A DNA stretch of 58,685 bases from Meiothermus rufus DSM 22234 (GTDB lineage: Bacteria; Deinococcota; Deinococci; Deinococcales; Thermaceae). Position 1 is the first letter of the stretch. Every line of letters begins with the position of its first letter. The position numbers and the translations under genes are program-made. A model generated the notes under the pieces. That model was given only the letters and a program-made list of their open reading frames with translations, ran no database searches and was not told where the DNA came from. Below are positions 1 to 8,052 of this stretch, piece after piece. The DNA lies in contig NZ_AUHY01000013.1 in NCBI RefSeq assembly GCF_000423425.1, forward strand, positions 1 through 58,685. The letters are read 5' to 3'.

Positions 1-334
1 CGCTCTCCAAGGACGGGGAGGCGGAGTACTGGGCCACGAACCATCTGGGGATGAGCGAAGAGAAGCGGGCGGAGTTAGAGCGGCAAGGATGGGGGATCGA
101 AGTGTACCATCGGGGGCTCAAGCAGTGCTGTGGGGGGGAGCGGGCCCAGGTGAGGAAGGCGGTCTCCATCCTGCGGCACCTCCTCCTGGCTTTGCGGGCC
201 TTCCTCCGGCTGGAGGTCTACCGGCTGCGCAGGGGGGTGAGCTGGTACGAGGCCAAGGCGTCCATTGTTCGCGAGGCAATACGAAGTTATCTCGCCCATC
301 CCCTCCACATCCTTCAGCCAACTGCGTAAGTCCT
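1..334 (+). mobile_element. Insertion sequence, right part (5' part lies outside the window)
   Basis: This is the 3' part of an IS carrying a DDE-type transposase. The last 92 bases (243-334) are identical, in inverted orientation, to 58594-58685 at the other end of the window. Both copies stop matching just after the same terminal sequence, read outward here as TGCGTAAGTCCT, so the IS boundary lies at about 334 (335 matches too, possibly by chance). The transposase stop codon sits five bases inside this edge. The other end of the element is not visible, so a target duplication cannot be checked. Confidence 0.85.
3..329 (+). CDS. Transposase, C-terminal fragment (window edge)
   Basis: The reading frame is open from the window edge through a TAA at 327-329, giving about 108 residues. 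The motif WGIEVYHRGLKQCCG is the C-terminal catalytic region (Y, and the E of the DDE triad) of IS4/IS701-like transposases, followed by a helical basic tail (FLRLEVYRLRRG). The internal ATG at 51 is not the real start; the protein continues to the left of the window. The family assignment is from memory of similar cyanobacterial and Thermus transposases and was not checked against ISfinder. Confidence 0.8.
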   Translation, partial: LSKDGEAEYWATNHLGMSEEKRAELERQGWGIEVYHRGLKQCCGGERAQVRKAVSILRHLLLALRAFLRLEVYRLRRGVSWYEAKASIVREAIRSYLAHPLHILQPTA

Positions 335-391
335 AACCAGATGAAAATGGCTTTTTCCCATCCCCAGGAAAAGCCGTGTATCCTAATGGGC

Positions 392-943
392 ATGGAGTGG
401 AGTGGCGCGGTGCTGGCCGGAGGGCAGTCGCGGCGCTTTGGTCAGGACAAGGCCCGCTACTGCTACCGGGGCCGCCCTCTGCTGCAGTGGGTTCTGGAGG
501 GCCTGGAGCAGGCTTCCGAGCGCTTCGTGGTGGCCAACCAAGCCTACCCTGTAGCCGTGCCCATCTACCCCGACCTGCGCCCCGGCGGCGATACCCTCTC
601 GGGCTTACACACCGCCCTAGCCCGTGCCCGCTGCGAATGGGTGGCCGTGGCCGCTTGCGACCAGCCCTTCTTGCAACAGGACTACTGGTGCTACATCCTA
701 AAGCGAATCCTACCGGAAGCCCAGGCCGTAATAGCCGCCTCGGAGGGCTTCCTCGAGCCCTTGGGAGGGCTATACCACAAGTCCCTCGAGGCCGAGGTAG
801 CCTGGCGCCTCGAGGCTGGCCAGCTGGGACTGCAAGCCCTGCTGCGAAGCGTCCCCCACGTGACGGTGCCTAAAGACGAGCTGGAGGCGCGCTTTGGCCC
901 CCAGCTTTTCCTCAACGCCAACCGCCCCCAAGACCTACCCTAA
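392..943 (+). CDS. mobA: Molybdenum cofactor guanylyltransferase MobA
   Basis: MobA transfers GMP from GTP to molybdopterin-Mo to make the MGD cofactor used by DMSO-reductase family enzymes in the cytoplasm. The N-terminus shows the nucleotide-binding loop LAGGQSRRFGQDKA, then GGDTLSGLHTAL and the metal-binding ACDQPF motif, all typical of the family. Length is 183 residues, near the usual 190. I chose the ATG at 392 over an in-frame ATG at 386 because a TATCCT -10 box at 379-384 would put transcription start on it (leaderless) and because family members begin M-x-x-x-GAVLAGG. It overlaps the end of the convergent mscS-like gene by three bases. The nearest other Mo-cofactor genes are not in the window. 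Confidence 0.88.
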   Translation: MEWSGAVLAGGQSRRFGQDKARYCYRGRPLLQWVLEGLEQASERFVVANQAYPVAVPIYPDLRPGGDTLSGLHTALARARCEWVAVAACDQPFLQQDYWCYILKRILPEAQAVIAASEGFLEPLGGLYHKSLEAEVAWRLEAGQLGLQALLRSVPHVTVPKDELEARFGPQLFLNANRPQDLP

Positions 944-1995
944 CCCTGGATGACCCGCCGGGTGGGGTAGGGAATGGGGATGCCCTCGGCATCCAGCCGC
1001 AGCTTAATGCGGCGGCGAAACTCCCGCCCGATGGCCCACTGCTCCTTGGGCTTGGCATTCAAGAGCACCCGGATGACTATCCCTGAGTCGGCGAGCTGCT
1101 GCACCCCCAGCACCTCGGGGGGGTTCTCGGTGAATTTGTCGTGCCAATCAGGGTCTTGGTAGAAGGCCTGCACCTCCTCGCGCACCACCTCTAAGGCCCG
1201 ATCCACCGGAGCCTCGTAGGCAATGGACACATCCACCACCGCCCGGGCCCAGTCACGGCTCATCACCGTGACCTGCTGGATGGTGGAGTTGGGGATGAAG
1301 TGCACCCGGCCCTCGAGGTCGCGCAAAACGGTGACGCGCAGGTTGAAGCGCTCCACCCCCCCGGAAAGCTGGCCCACAGTAATCACGTCGCCCACCCCAT
1401 ACTGGTCTTCCAGGAGGATGAAAAAGCCGTTGATCACGTCGCGGATCAGGTTTTGCGCAGCCAGCGAGATGCCTAGCCCTACTACCCCTGCCCCGGCCAG
1501 CAGGGCGGTGACGTTGAGGCCCAAATTGGAAAGCACCAGCAGCACCCCTAAAGCCACAATCAGCACCCGCAACACCGACTCCAGCACGCTCTTCAGGGTT
1601 TGGGCCCGCACCTGTTCGCGGGTGAACTCCTGCGAGGTGCCCGCTGGCAGGCGTTGCAACAGCCGGGGTACCAAGCGGTAGAAAAACACCGTAGCCCCCA
1701 GGATGAGCAGCACGGCCAGGCCCCGCTCCCCCAGCCAGCCATACAGCCGCTGGCCCCAGGGGTAGAAGGGCTCGAGGGGCATCTGCCAGACAAACACCCC
1801 CAGCGAAAACACCCCTAGGCCAATCAGGCCCCACCAAAGCCAGCCGGCCAGGCGCCAGTAGCGGTCGTCGCGGGCCTCGGGGGTAAGCCGACCCAGCCAG
1901 CCCAAGAGGGCGGCCCCCGCCCGCCCCAGCCAGAAACCCAAGAGGAGCAGGCCCAGGCTGGTTAGAAGCTGAAGGGAAAGGCTCGAGGTCTCCAT
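940..1995 (-). CDS. MscS-family small-conductance mechanosensitive channel
   Basis: Inner-membrane channel opening on hypo-osmotic shock. It has 351 residues and about five hydrophobic segments in the first 180. The last is the glycine/alanine-rich pore helix (about 150-185, GAGVVGLGISLAAQNLIRD), which runs into the conserved FILLEDQYGVGDVI beta-domain and the segment FIPNSTIQQVTV. A C-terminal alpha/beta domain follows. It lies 8 bp downstream of plsX on the same strand, so it is likely co-transcribed with it. It could be an MscS/YnaI-like paralogue; the exact subtype is not resolved. Confidence 0.9.
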   Translation of the reverse strand: METSSLSLQLLTSLGLLLLGFWLGRAGAALLGWLGRLTPEARDDRYWRLAGWLWWGLIGLGVFSLGVFVWQMPLEPFYPWGQRLYGWLGERGLAVLLILGATVFFYRLVPRLLQRLPAGTSQEFTREQVRAQTLKSVLESVLRVLIVALGVLLVLSNLGLNVTALLAGAGVVGLGISLAAQNLIRDVINGFFILLEDQYGVGDVITVGQLSGGVERFNLRVTVLRDLEGRVHFIPNSTIQQVTVMSRDWARAVVDVSIAYEAPVDRALEVVREEVQAFYQDPDWHDKFTENPPEVLGVQQLADSGIVIRVLLNAKPKEQWAIGREFRRRIKLRLDAEGIPIPYPTRRVIQG

Positions 1996-2003
1996 AATGC
2001 CCC

Positions 2004-2990
2004 CTACTCTGCCAAGCGGGCCATCCCTGCGCGTACCCGTTCCACCAAGCCTGCCTCCACCGCGCTTTTGGCCTTACGCAGGGCACTATACACCGCCCGG
2101 GCATCCGCCGAGCCGTGCCCGATAAAGACCGGCCCCTCTACCCCCAGTAGGGGCATCGCCCCATACTCCGCAGGATCCACCCGCGCCCGCAAACCCTGCA
2201 AGGCACCCCGCACCAGCAAGGCCCCCAGCCGGGTCAGCCAAGAGCCATGGGTTAGGGCTTCGCGCACCCACTGGAGAAGGGTGCGGGCCTCCCCCTCGGC
2301 CAGCTTGAGCACCACGTTGCCGGTGTAGCCATCGGTAATCACAATATCGGTGGTGCCGCGGAAGATATCCCGCCCTTCCACGTTGCCGTAAAAGCGAATC
2401 CCGGGAGCGTTTTTCAGCAAAGGGAAGGTCTGCAGGGTTAGCTCGTTGCCCTTCTCCTCCTCCTCCCCAATGGAGAGCAGCCCCACGCTGGGGTGCTCGA
2501 GGCCCTGAGCTTGGGCATAGGCGGTGGCCATTACCGCAAACTGCACCAACCAGTGCGGCTTACAGTCCACGTTAGCCCCGCCGTCGGCCAGGTAGGTGCG
2601 GCCCTTCTCGCTAGGCAGCTCGATGAGCAAGGTAGGCCGATCTACCCCCTGGATGCGCCCCAGATGAAATAGGGCCGCGGCCAGAGTAGCCCCGGTATGG
2701 CCCATGGATACCGCTGCCGAGGCCTGCCCCTGCTTGACCAACTCCATACACACGTTGATGGAGGCTCGGCGCTTCTTGCGCACATCGGTAGCATGATCCT
2801 GCATGGTGATGTACTCGGGGGCTTCCACAATGGGTAGCCAGCCCCCTTGGGCCGTTAGCTCCGGCTTTAGCAGGTCGGTAGGGCCCACCAGCACTACGGG
2901 AATCCCTTGCCTATGGGCTTGTAAAGCGCCTTCTACCGTAACCTTGGGGGCTCGGTCGCCCCCCATGGCGTCTAGGGCAATAGGTTTCAT
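2004..2990 (-). CDS. plsX: Phosphate acyltransferase PlsX
   Basis: PlsX makes acyl-phosphate from acyl-ACP, the first step of the PlsX/PlsY route to phosphatidic acid, at the inner face of the membrane. The protein (328 residues, normal length) starts MKPIALDAMGGDRAP, the diagnostic N-terminus of the family, and continues with DGGANVDCKP and VITDGYTGNV, both conserved. A longer frame exists, but the ATG at 2990 is chosen because of this N-terminus and because a TACAAT -10 box (2999-3004, reverse strand) lies 8 nt upstream, suggesting a leaderless message. It is followed by the MscS gene. The usual fab neighbours are absent. Confidence 0.95.
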   Translation of the reverse strand: MKPIALDAMGGDRAPKVTVEGALQAHRQGIPVVLVGPTDLLKPELTAQGGWLPIVEAPEYITMQDHATDVRKKRRASINVCMELVKQGQASAAVSMGHTGATLAAALFHLGRIQGVDRPTLLIELPSEKGRTYLADGGANVDCKPHWLVQFAVMATAYAQAQGLEHPSVGLLSIGEEEEKGNELTLQTFPLLKNAPGIRFYGNVEGRDIFRGTTDIVITDGYTGNVVLKLAEGEARTLLQWVREALTHGSWLTRLGALLVRGALQGLRARVDPAEYGAMPLLGVEGPVFIGHGSADARAVYSALRKAKSAVEAGLVERVRAGMARLAE

Positions 2991-3007
2991 GCGGGGGTAT
3001 TGTATCC

Positions 3008-4021
3008 CTACTCCTTTGGAGGCGCACAACTTCCCCGTCGGATGAGCCGACCCGGAAAGCGTTTGCGCACCACTTTGTCCAGGGTGCGGTTTTCTATCGC
3101 ATCCAGCACAATTTCCACCGCAGCTTTGCCCATCTCCTCAACGGGTTGTTCGATCACGTCGAGGGGTGGGGTTACCAGACTGGTCCAGGAGTAGTTGTCG
3201 AAAGTAAGCAGCGAGACATCCGTGGGGATGCGCAAACCCAGTTCCCGCAAGGCGCGAAAGGCTCCGGCGGCTTCGCTTCCGGTAAGGGAAAACAGGGCTG
3301 TGGGTGGCTCGGGCAGGCGCATAAGATCCAGCGTCAGGTGATAAGCCGCCACCTCACTGCGTTCTATGACCCGCTGGTAGCGAGGGTCGGGGCTTAGCCC
3401 CACCGCCTGCATAGCTTCAGGGAAGACCTGAGAGCGCTCATCGGGGGTGAGCACAGGGTCGTAATCGCCCAAGGTGGCTATGCGGCGGTGGCCCAAGCTA
3501 TAGAGGTACGAAACCCCAGCAAAAACGCACTGTCGGCCATCCAGCATGACGTAGCTAAAGGGACTTTGGGGATGGCGGTGGTCGATCTCCAGGATATAGG
3601 TACCCCGCTTGTGCATGCGCTCGAGGTACTCGAGGTTGGGCTTACCGAAGGCCGAGCGCAAAATCAGACCGCTGACTCGCTGGCCGCTGAAGGTTTTGAG
3701 GTTTTGCAGCTCGAGGCTCGAGTCATACTCGTTGTCGGCAATCATCAGAGCATAACCACGGGTACGAGCAGCAATAGAAACACTACGAATAAGGGCCGCG
3801 AAAAAAGGCTCGATGATGTTACCCACCATCAGCCCTAGGGTGCGGGTACGGCCTCGGCGCAAGCTCCCGGCCACCTGATCCGGCTCATATCCCAGTTCCT
3901 CGATGGCTTTGCGTACCCGGGCCAGGGTTTCTGGAGCCAGCCGGTGGGGCTCGTGGATGGCCCTTTTGGCAGTGGTGGGGGCCACCCCCGCTTTTTTAGC
4001 AACGTCGAGGATATTGGCCAC
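3008..4021 (-). CDS. LacI-family transcriptional regulator of the adjacent polyol operon
   Basis: A 337-residue repressor with an N-terminal HTH (ILDVAKKAGVAPTTAKRAI), a hinge-helix segment (PDQVAGSLRRGRT) and a periplasmic-binding-protein-like effector domain (TLGLMVGNIIEPFFAALI...). The recognition helix departs from the common VATVSRVL form, which fits an unusual operator. A longer frame extends to 4189, but the family N-terminus begins at the GTG at 4019-4021, and a TACAAT box (4028-4033, reverse) lies 6 nt upstream, implying a leaderless message. A copy of the operator palindrome covers this start, so autorepression is likely. It is divergent from the ribulokinase/ABC/dehydrogenase operon. 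The effector is unknown; a polyol or its ketose product is the obvious guess. Confidence 0.9.
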   Translation of the reverse strand: MANILDVAKKAGVAPTTAKRAIHEPHRLAPETLARVRKAIEELGYEPDQVAGSLRRGRTRTLGLMVGNIIEPFFAALIRSVSIAARTRGYALMIADNEYDSSLELQNLKTFSGQRVSGLILRSAFGKPNLEYLERMHKRGTYILEIDHRHPQSPFSYVMLDGRQCVFAGVSYLYSLGHRRIATLGDYDPVLTPDERSQVFPEAMQAVGLSPDPRYQRVIERSEVAAYHLTLDLMRLPEPPTALFSLTGSEAAGAFRALRELGLRIPTDVSLLTFDNYSWTSLVTPPLDVIEQPVEEMGKAAVEIVLDAIENRTLDKVVRKRFPGRLIRRGSCAPPKE

Positions 4022-4029
4022 GTGACTAT
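4014..4029. promoter_or_regulatory. Putative LacI operator O1 over the regulator's own start
   Basis: The sequence TTGGCCACGTGACTAT matches the perfect palindrome at 4149-4164 in 13 of 16 positions, with the CACGTG core intact. It overlaps both the GTG start and the -10 box of the regulator gene, so binding would give autorepression. Confidence 0.6.
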
Positions 4030-4033
4030 TGTA
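4028..4033 (-). promoter_or_regulatory. -10 box of the LacI-type regulator
   Basis: Read on the minus strand this is TACAAT, 6 nt before the GTG start codon. No convincing -35 hexamer at normal spacing. Overlaps operator O1. Confidence 0.5.
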
Positions 4034-4045
4034 ACAAGAAGGGAC

Positions 4046-4075
4046 TTGACAAGGCCAGGGGGGTACCCGTAGATT
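4046..4075 (+). promoter_or_regulatory. Promoter of the polyol operon
   Basis: A perfect -35 TTGACA (4046-4051) and a -10 TAGATT (4070-4075) are separated by 18 bp. Transcription would start near 4082, inside operator O2, leaving a 5' leader of about 105 nt before the ribulokinase gene. Confidence 0.7.
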
Positions 4076-4076
4076 T

Positions 4077-4092
4077 ATGGACACGAGACCAT
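4077..4092. promoter_or_regulatory. Putative LacI operator O2 at the transcription start
   Basis: ATGGACACGAGACCAT differs from the perfect palindrome O3 at two symmetric positions only, and its flanks extend the dyad (TTATGG...CCATAA, 4075-4094). It begins directly after the -10 box, the classic position for a repressor site. Confidence 0.7.
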
Positions 4093-4148
4093 AAAGCTGT
4101 ACGCCACCACAACAGGTTCGTGAGTCGATTCGGTTGTTAGGGCGATAT

Positions 4149-4164
4149 ATGGTCACGTGACCAT
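4149..4164. promoter_or_regulatory. Putative LacI operator O3, perfect 16-bp palindrome
   Basis: ATGGTCACGTGACCAT is a perfect palindrome with a central CG step, as LacI-family operators have for insertion of the hinge-helix leucine. It lies 72 bp from O2 and 135 bp from O1, distances that would allow DNA looping. Confidence 0.75.
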
Positions 4165-4187
4165 TACCTTGGGGAGCGTATTTCACC

Positions 4188-5765
4188 ATGAAACCTCTAG
4201 CGATTGGACTAGACTACGGCACGGAGTCGGCCCGGGCCTTGCTGCTCGAACTGGAAACGGGCCGGGAACTCGAGGTCGCCGTGGCCCCCTACCCCCATGG
4301 GGTGCTCAGCCGTTGTCTGCCCTCGGGAAAACCCCTACCCCCAGCATGGGCGCTACACCACCCTGCCGACTACCTCGAGGTTACCCAAATCTTGTTGACC
4401 CAGATGGCCCAAGCCGCACGGAAACATACCGGCGAGGTAGTAGCCCTGGGGTTAGATACCACCGCTTCTAGCCCCTTGCCCACCGATGGGGAAGGCACCC
4501 CTCTGGCCCTGAAGGAAGCTTTTCGCGAAGAACCGCACGCCTACCTAAAGCTCTGGAAGCACCACGCTGCAGAGCCCTATGCCCAAGCCATCAACCAGGC
4601 CCAGCCTGGCTTTCTACGCATGTACGGGGGAAAAACCAGCGCGGAATGGTCGCTAGCTAAGGCCTGGGAGGTGCTGGAACAAGCCCCATCAGTCTGGGAA
4701 GCCACCAGCCGCTGGATTGAGGTTGGAGACTGGCTGGTCTGGCAGCTTACCGGCAATGAGGTTCGCTCAGCCTGCCAAGCTGGCTACAAGGCCCACAGGC
4801 AGCCTGAAGGCTATCCTTCACCCGAGGCACTCCGAGCCCTTTGCCCGGGCCTCGAGGGTTGGCTAAACCGCCTGGCTCCTCCCCGGCCAGTAGGCTATCA
4901 GGCCGGGGGGCTTACTTCTCGGTGGGCCCAGGCCTGCGGCCTAAGACCCGGCTTACCGGTGAGTACCGCGGTTATCGATGCCCATGCCGCTCTGCCGGGT
5001 GTAGGGGTGGTGGAGCCCGGAGCGATGGTGGCTATCCTGGGTACCTCGAGCTGCCACCTGACCCTGAGCTCTCAGGCCGTACCCGTGGCCGGGGTAGCCG
5101 GGGTGGTACCTGACGGTATATGGCCTGGCTTTTTCGGTTACGAGTGTGGTCAGCCCGCCAGTGGCGACATGCTGGCTTGGTGGGTGCGCACCTTAGCCTG
5201 GGCTAGCAGCAGCGACGAGGCTCCCCTTTTTACACGCTTAAACCACGCCCTGAAGCAGCAAGCAGGACCCTCCGGACTGGTGGTGCTGGACTGGTGGAAC
5301 GGCTGCCGCACACCCCTGATGAACGCCCGCCTCAAAGGGATGGTCAAGGGTCTCGACCTGGCCACCGACCCTCCCCGTCTTTACCAGGCCCTGGTGGAGG
5401 CCAGCGCCATGGGCACCCGGCTGGTGCGGGAGACCCTGGAAAAGGCTACCGGCCCCCTGCCCCGGGTAGTGCTTACCGGGGGGCTGAGCCGAGTAGAGGC
5501 TATTGTGCAGCTCTACGCCGACGTGCTGGGCTCGGTCGTAGAGGTAGCCACCACGCCCCAGGCCTCGGCCCGGGGAGCCGCCCTGTACGGTGCACGGGCT
5601 GCCAACTTCGAGCTGCCTCCAGCCCCAGCCCTACGCATTTTTGAACCTCGAGGCTGGCCCTATGAAGCTTCCTACGCTGAATACCTCGAGCTGGTCGACT
5701 ATTTCGGTCGTTCGCAAGAAGGAGGTGATCATCCTACACAAAACGCTTCGGCACCTCGGCCCTAA
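4188..5765 (+). CDS. araB: Ribulokinase (FGGY kinase, AraB type)
   Basis: ATP-dependent phosphorylation of ribulose to ribulose 5-phosphate in the cytoplasm. The 525-residue protein starts with the phosphate-1 loop IGLDYGTESARALLLE. It shows AraB features such as GLDTTASSPLP, LWKHHAAEPY, ILGTSSCHL and VVLDWWNGCRTP, the last close to E. coli AraB VVLDWFNGRRTP. It is the first gene behind the LacI-controlled promoter. Neighbouring dehydrogenases and the absence of araA or araD suggest that it phosphorylates a ribulose made by oxidation of a pentitol rather than by arabinose isomerisation; that is inference. The last 20 residues are unlike the family and contain a strong Shine-Dalgarno-like stretch (5719-5730). 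The start is the only ATG near the operator region; no strong SD is seen. Confidence 0.88.
   Translation: MKPLAIGLDYGTESARALLLELETGRELEVAVAPYPHGVLSRCLPSGKPLPPAWALHHPADYLEVTQILLTQMAQAARKHTGEVVALGLDTTASSPLPTDGEGTPLALKEAFREEPHAYLKLWKHHAAEPYAQAINQAQPGFLRMYGGKTSAEWSLAKAWEVLEQAPSVWEATSRWIEVGDWLVWQLTGNEVRSACQAGYKAHRQPEGYPSPEALRALCPGLEGWLNRLAPPRPVGYQAGGLTSRWAQACGLRPGLPVSTAVIDAHAALPGVGVVEPGAMVAILGTSSCHLTLSSQAVPVAGVAGVVPDGIWPGFFGYECGQPASGDMLAWWVRTLAWASSSDEAPLFTRLNHALKQQAGPSGLVVLDWWNGCRTPLMNARLKGMVKGLDLATDPPRLYQALVEASAMGTRLVRETLEKATGPLPRVVLTGGLSRVEAIVQLYADVLGSVVEVATTPQASARGAALYGARAANFELPPAPALRIFEPRGWPYEASYAEYLELVDYFGRSQEGGDHPTQNASAPRP
5719..5730 (+). promoter_or_regulatory. 12-base perfect anti-Shine-Dalgarno complement inside the end of araB
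   Basis: AAGGAGGTGATC is exactly complementary to the 3' tail of 16S rRNA (GATCACCTCCTT). It lies about 58 bases before the binding-protein start, which also has its own SD (TAAGGAGG, 5776-5783). It may act as a ribosome standby site for the highly expressed binding protein. Confidence 0.5.
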
Positions 5766-5787
5766 GCACTTCCCTAAGGAGGTACCT

Positions 5788-7092
5788 ATGCGCTTCAAAA
5801 CCTTGCTGATAGGAAGCACCTTGCTGGCCTCGCTGGCCCTGGCCCAAACCACCATTACCATTGCCACCGTTAACAACCCCGACATGATCACCATGCAAAA
5901 GCTGACCCCGGAGTTCGAAAAAGCCAATCCGGGCATTAAGGTCAACTGGGTGATCCTGCCGGAAAACGAGCTGCGGCAAAAGGTAACCACCGACATCGCC
6001 ACCAACGCAGGCTCCTACGACATTCTGACCATCGGCACCTACGAAACGCCCATGTGGGGTAAGAACGGCTGGCTGGTAGAGTTGACCGACCTGCCGGAAT
6101 CCTACGATCTCAACGATGTCTTGAAGTCGGTGCGCGATGCTCTTTCCTACCAGGGGAAACTCTTTGCCCTGCCCTTCTACGCGGAAAGTTCTATCTTCTA
6201 CTACCGCAAGGACATCTTCGAGCAACGCCGAATAACGGTGCCGAACCAACCAAGTTGGGATCAGGTACTGAACTGGGCCCGTACCCTGCACAACCCCCGC
6301 CAAGGGTTTTATGGCATCTGCCTGCGGGGCCTGCCCGGCTGGGGTGAGAACATGGCTTTCATCGGCACCCTGGTTAACACCTACGGAGGGCGCTGGTTCG
6401 ACGAGAACTGGCGGCCCCAGTTCACCAGCCCAGAGTGGAAACAGGCCATCCAGCGCTATGTAGAGCTGGTCACGCGCTATGGCCCTCCGGGGGTGACGGG
6501 CAACGGCTTCACCGAGAACCTAACCCTGATGTCTGAAGGCAAGTGTGCTATGTGGATCGACGCCACGGTGGCCGCCGGTTTCTTGGAAAACCCCCGCACC
6601 TCCAAGGTGGCTGGCAAAATTGGCTATGCCCGGCCTCCGGTGGCCGTTACCCCTCGAGGCTCCCACTGGCTGTGGGCCTGGGCCCTGGCCATTCCCAAGT
6701 CCAGCAAAAAGATTGACGCAGCCAAAACCTTCATAGCCTGGGCCACCTCCAAGGAGTACATCGCCTTGGTAGGGCGCACCCAAGGCTGGGTCTCAGCACC
6801 TCCAGGCACCCGCCGCTCCACTTACGAAAACCCCAACTACCTGCAAGCAGCTCCTTTCGCCCGCACAGTGCTTAACCTGATCAGCCAAGCCAATCCTAAC
6901 CAGCCTACCCTCAAGCCTGTGCCTTATACGGGAATCCAGTACGTCTCCATCCCTGAGTTCCAGGCCATTGGAACCCGTGTGGGCCAGGAGATTGCTGGGA
7001 TCGTAGCGGGCCGGGCGAGTGTGGATGCTGGGCTAGCTCGAGCCCAGGCCGCAGTAGAGCGGATCATGCGCGATGCGGGATACCTCCGCTAG
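5788..7092 (+). CDS. ABC transporter substrate-binding protein, sugar alcohol/polyol type
   Basis: Periplasmic solute-binding protein of the family-1 (SBP_bac_1) class, 434 residues. A clear Sec signal peptide occupies residues 1-20 (MRFKTLLIGSTLLASLALA, cleaved before Q); there is no lipobox cysteine, so it should be soluble in the periplasm. The mature start TTITIATVNNPDM and the segment ILTIGTYETPMWGKNGWL resemble the sorbitol/mannitol binding proteins SmoE/MtlE. The ATG at 5788 is chosen over longer frames because of the signal peptide and an ideal SD (AAGGAGG, 5 nt spacing). A GC-rich hairpin follows the stop codon, a common way to keep binding protein in excess over the permeases. The ligand is inferred to be a pentitol or hexitol. 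Confidence 0.88.
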   Translation: MRFKTLLIGSTLLASLALAQTTITIATVNNPDMITMQKLTPEFEKANPGIKVNWVILPENELRQKVTTDIATNAGSYDILTIGTYETPMWGKNGWLVELTDLPESYDLNDVLKSVRDALSYQGKLFALPFYAESSIFYYRKDIFEQRRITVPNQPSWDQVLNWARTLHNPRQGFYGICLRGLPGWGENMAFIGTLVNTYGGRWFDENWRPQFTSPEWKQAIQRYVELVTRYGPPGVTGNGFTENLTLMSEGKCAMWIDATVAAGFLENPRTSKVAGKIGYARPPVAVTPRGSHWLWAWALAIPKSSKKIDAAKTFIAWATSKEYIALVGRTQGWVSAPPGTRRSTYENPNYLQAAPFARTVLNLISQANPNQPTLKPVPYTGIQYVSIPEFQAIGTRVGQEIAGIVAGRASVDAGLARAQAAVERIMRDAGYLR

Positions 7093-7102
7093 GTAGCGCA
7101 AA

Positions 7103-7126
7103 GGGGCCGGGGTGTCCCCCGGCCCC
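7103..7126 (+). terminator. GC-rich intra-operon hairpin (partial terminator or mRNA-stabilising stem)
   Basis: A perfect 10-bp stem, GGGGCCGGGG / CCCCGGCCCC, with a TGTC loop lies between the binding-protein gene and the first permease. No U-tract follows, so it more likely protects the upstream mRNA 3' end or attenuates than fully terminates. Confidence 0.7.
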
Positions 7127-7143
7127 CTCTCGAAGGCTTTACC

Positions 7144-8052
7144 ATGGTGCAAATACATGCTCTAAATCAAGGTCGCCGCAGCACTCTTCGTCCCAACACC
7201 TTCTGGCTTCTGGCACCAGCTATAACCGTGCTGGTGTTGTGGACTCAGATTCCCTTTGCCCTAACCATTTATTTTTCTCTACGCCGCTTCAACCTGCTCA
7301 ACCCCGAACGCCAAGGCTTTGTCGGTCTGACGAACTTCGCCTCTTTGCTGAGCGACCCAGTCTTTTGGACAGCCATCCTCAACACTTTGGTGCTGGTGGG
7401 CTCGGTACTGCTGATAACGGTGGTGCTGGGCCTCCTGCTGGCAGTGCTCTTTTACCAGGACTTTCCTGGCCGCTCTCTAGCCCGCACCCTGATCATCTCG
7501 CCCTTCTTCGTGATGCCGGTGGTCTCGGCACTCATCTGGAAGAACATGCTGATGCATCCGGTGCATGGCATCTTCGCCTGGATTGCTCAAAGCCTAGGGC
7601 AAGAACCCATCGACTGGCTGGCCGCCTACCCCATGCAGTCCATCGTGATCATGGTGGCCTGGCAGTGGACCCCTTTTGCCCTACTGCTCATCCTGACCGG
7701 GTTACAGTCGCTTTCCAAGGAGCAGCTCGAGGCTGCCAAGATTGATGGCGCCAACCCATGGCAGGAGTTCCGCTACATCATCGTGCCTCACCTGGCCCAG
7801 ACTCTCTCGGTAGTGGTGATGCTGGAAACCATCTTTCTGCTGACCATCTTTGCCGAAATCTACGCTTCCACCTCAGGCGGGCCGGGTCTAGCTACCACTA
7901 CCCTGCCCTACCTGATCTACCTCAAGGCTTTCGGTGAGTATCGCATCGGCGCTGCAGCAGCAGGGGCCGTTTTCGCGGTCATTCTGGCCAACATCGTAGC
8001 TATCTTTGTGCTACGTATGATTGGGCGTAACCTGCAAGGAGGGCGCACATGA
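7144..8052 (+). CDS. ABC transporter permease 1 (MalF/SmoF-like)
   Basis: Inner-membrane permease, 302 residues with about six transmembrane segments starting at FWLLAPAITVLVLW. The EAA loop that contacts the ATPase is visible as QLEAAKIDGANPWQEFRYI (about 198-216). The SD GAAGG lies 8 nt before the ATG. The stop overlaps the next permease start (ATGA), indicating translational coupling. The protein fits the carbohydrate uptake transporter-1 family, sugar-alcohol branch, in agreement with the binding protein. No ATP-binding gene is present, so a shared MsmK/UgpC-like ATPase encoded elsewhere is expected. Confidence 0.9.
   Translation: MVQIHALNQGRRSTLRPNTFWLLAPAITVLVLWTQIPFALTIYFSLRRFNLLNPERQGFVGLTNFASLLSDPVFWTAILNTLVLVGSVLLITVVLGLLLAVLFYQDFPGRSLARTLIISPFFVMPVVSALIWKNMLMHPVHGIFAWIAQSLGQEPIDWLAAYPMQSIVIMVAWQWTPFALLLILTGLQSLSKEQLEAAKIDGANPWQEFRYIIVPHLAQTLSVVVMLETIFLLTIFAEIYASTSGGPGLATTTLPYLIYLKAFGEYRIGAAAAGAVFAVILANIVAIFVLRMIGRNLQGGRT

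Noticed and set aside
5590-5787. N-terminal extension of the binding protein back into araB
   Set aside because: The signal peptide and ideal SD place the start at 5788; the extension overlaps coding araB in another frame.
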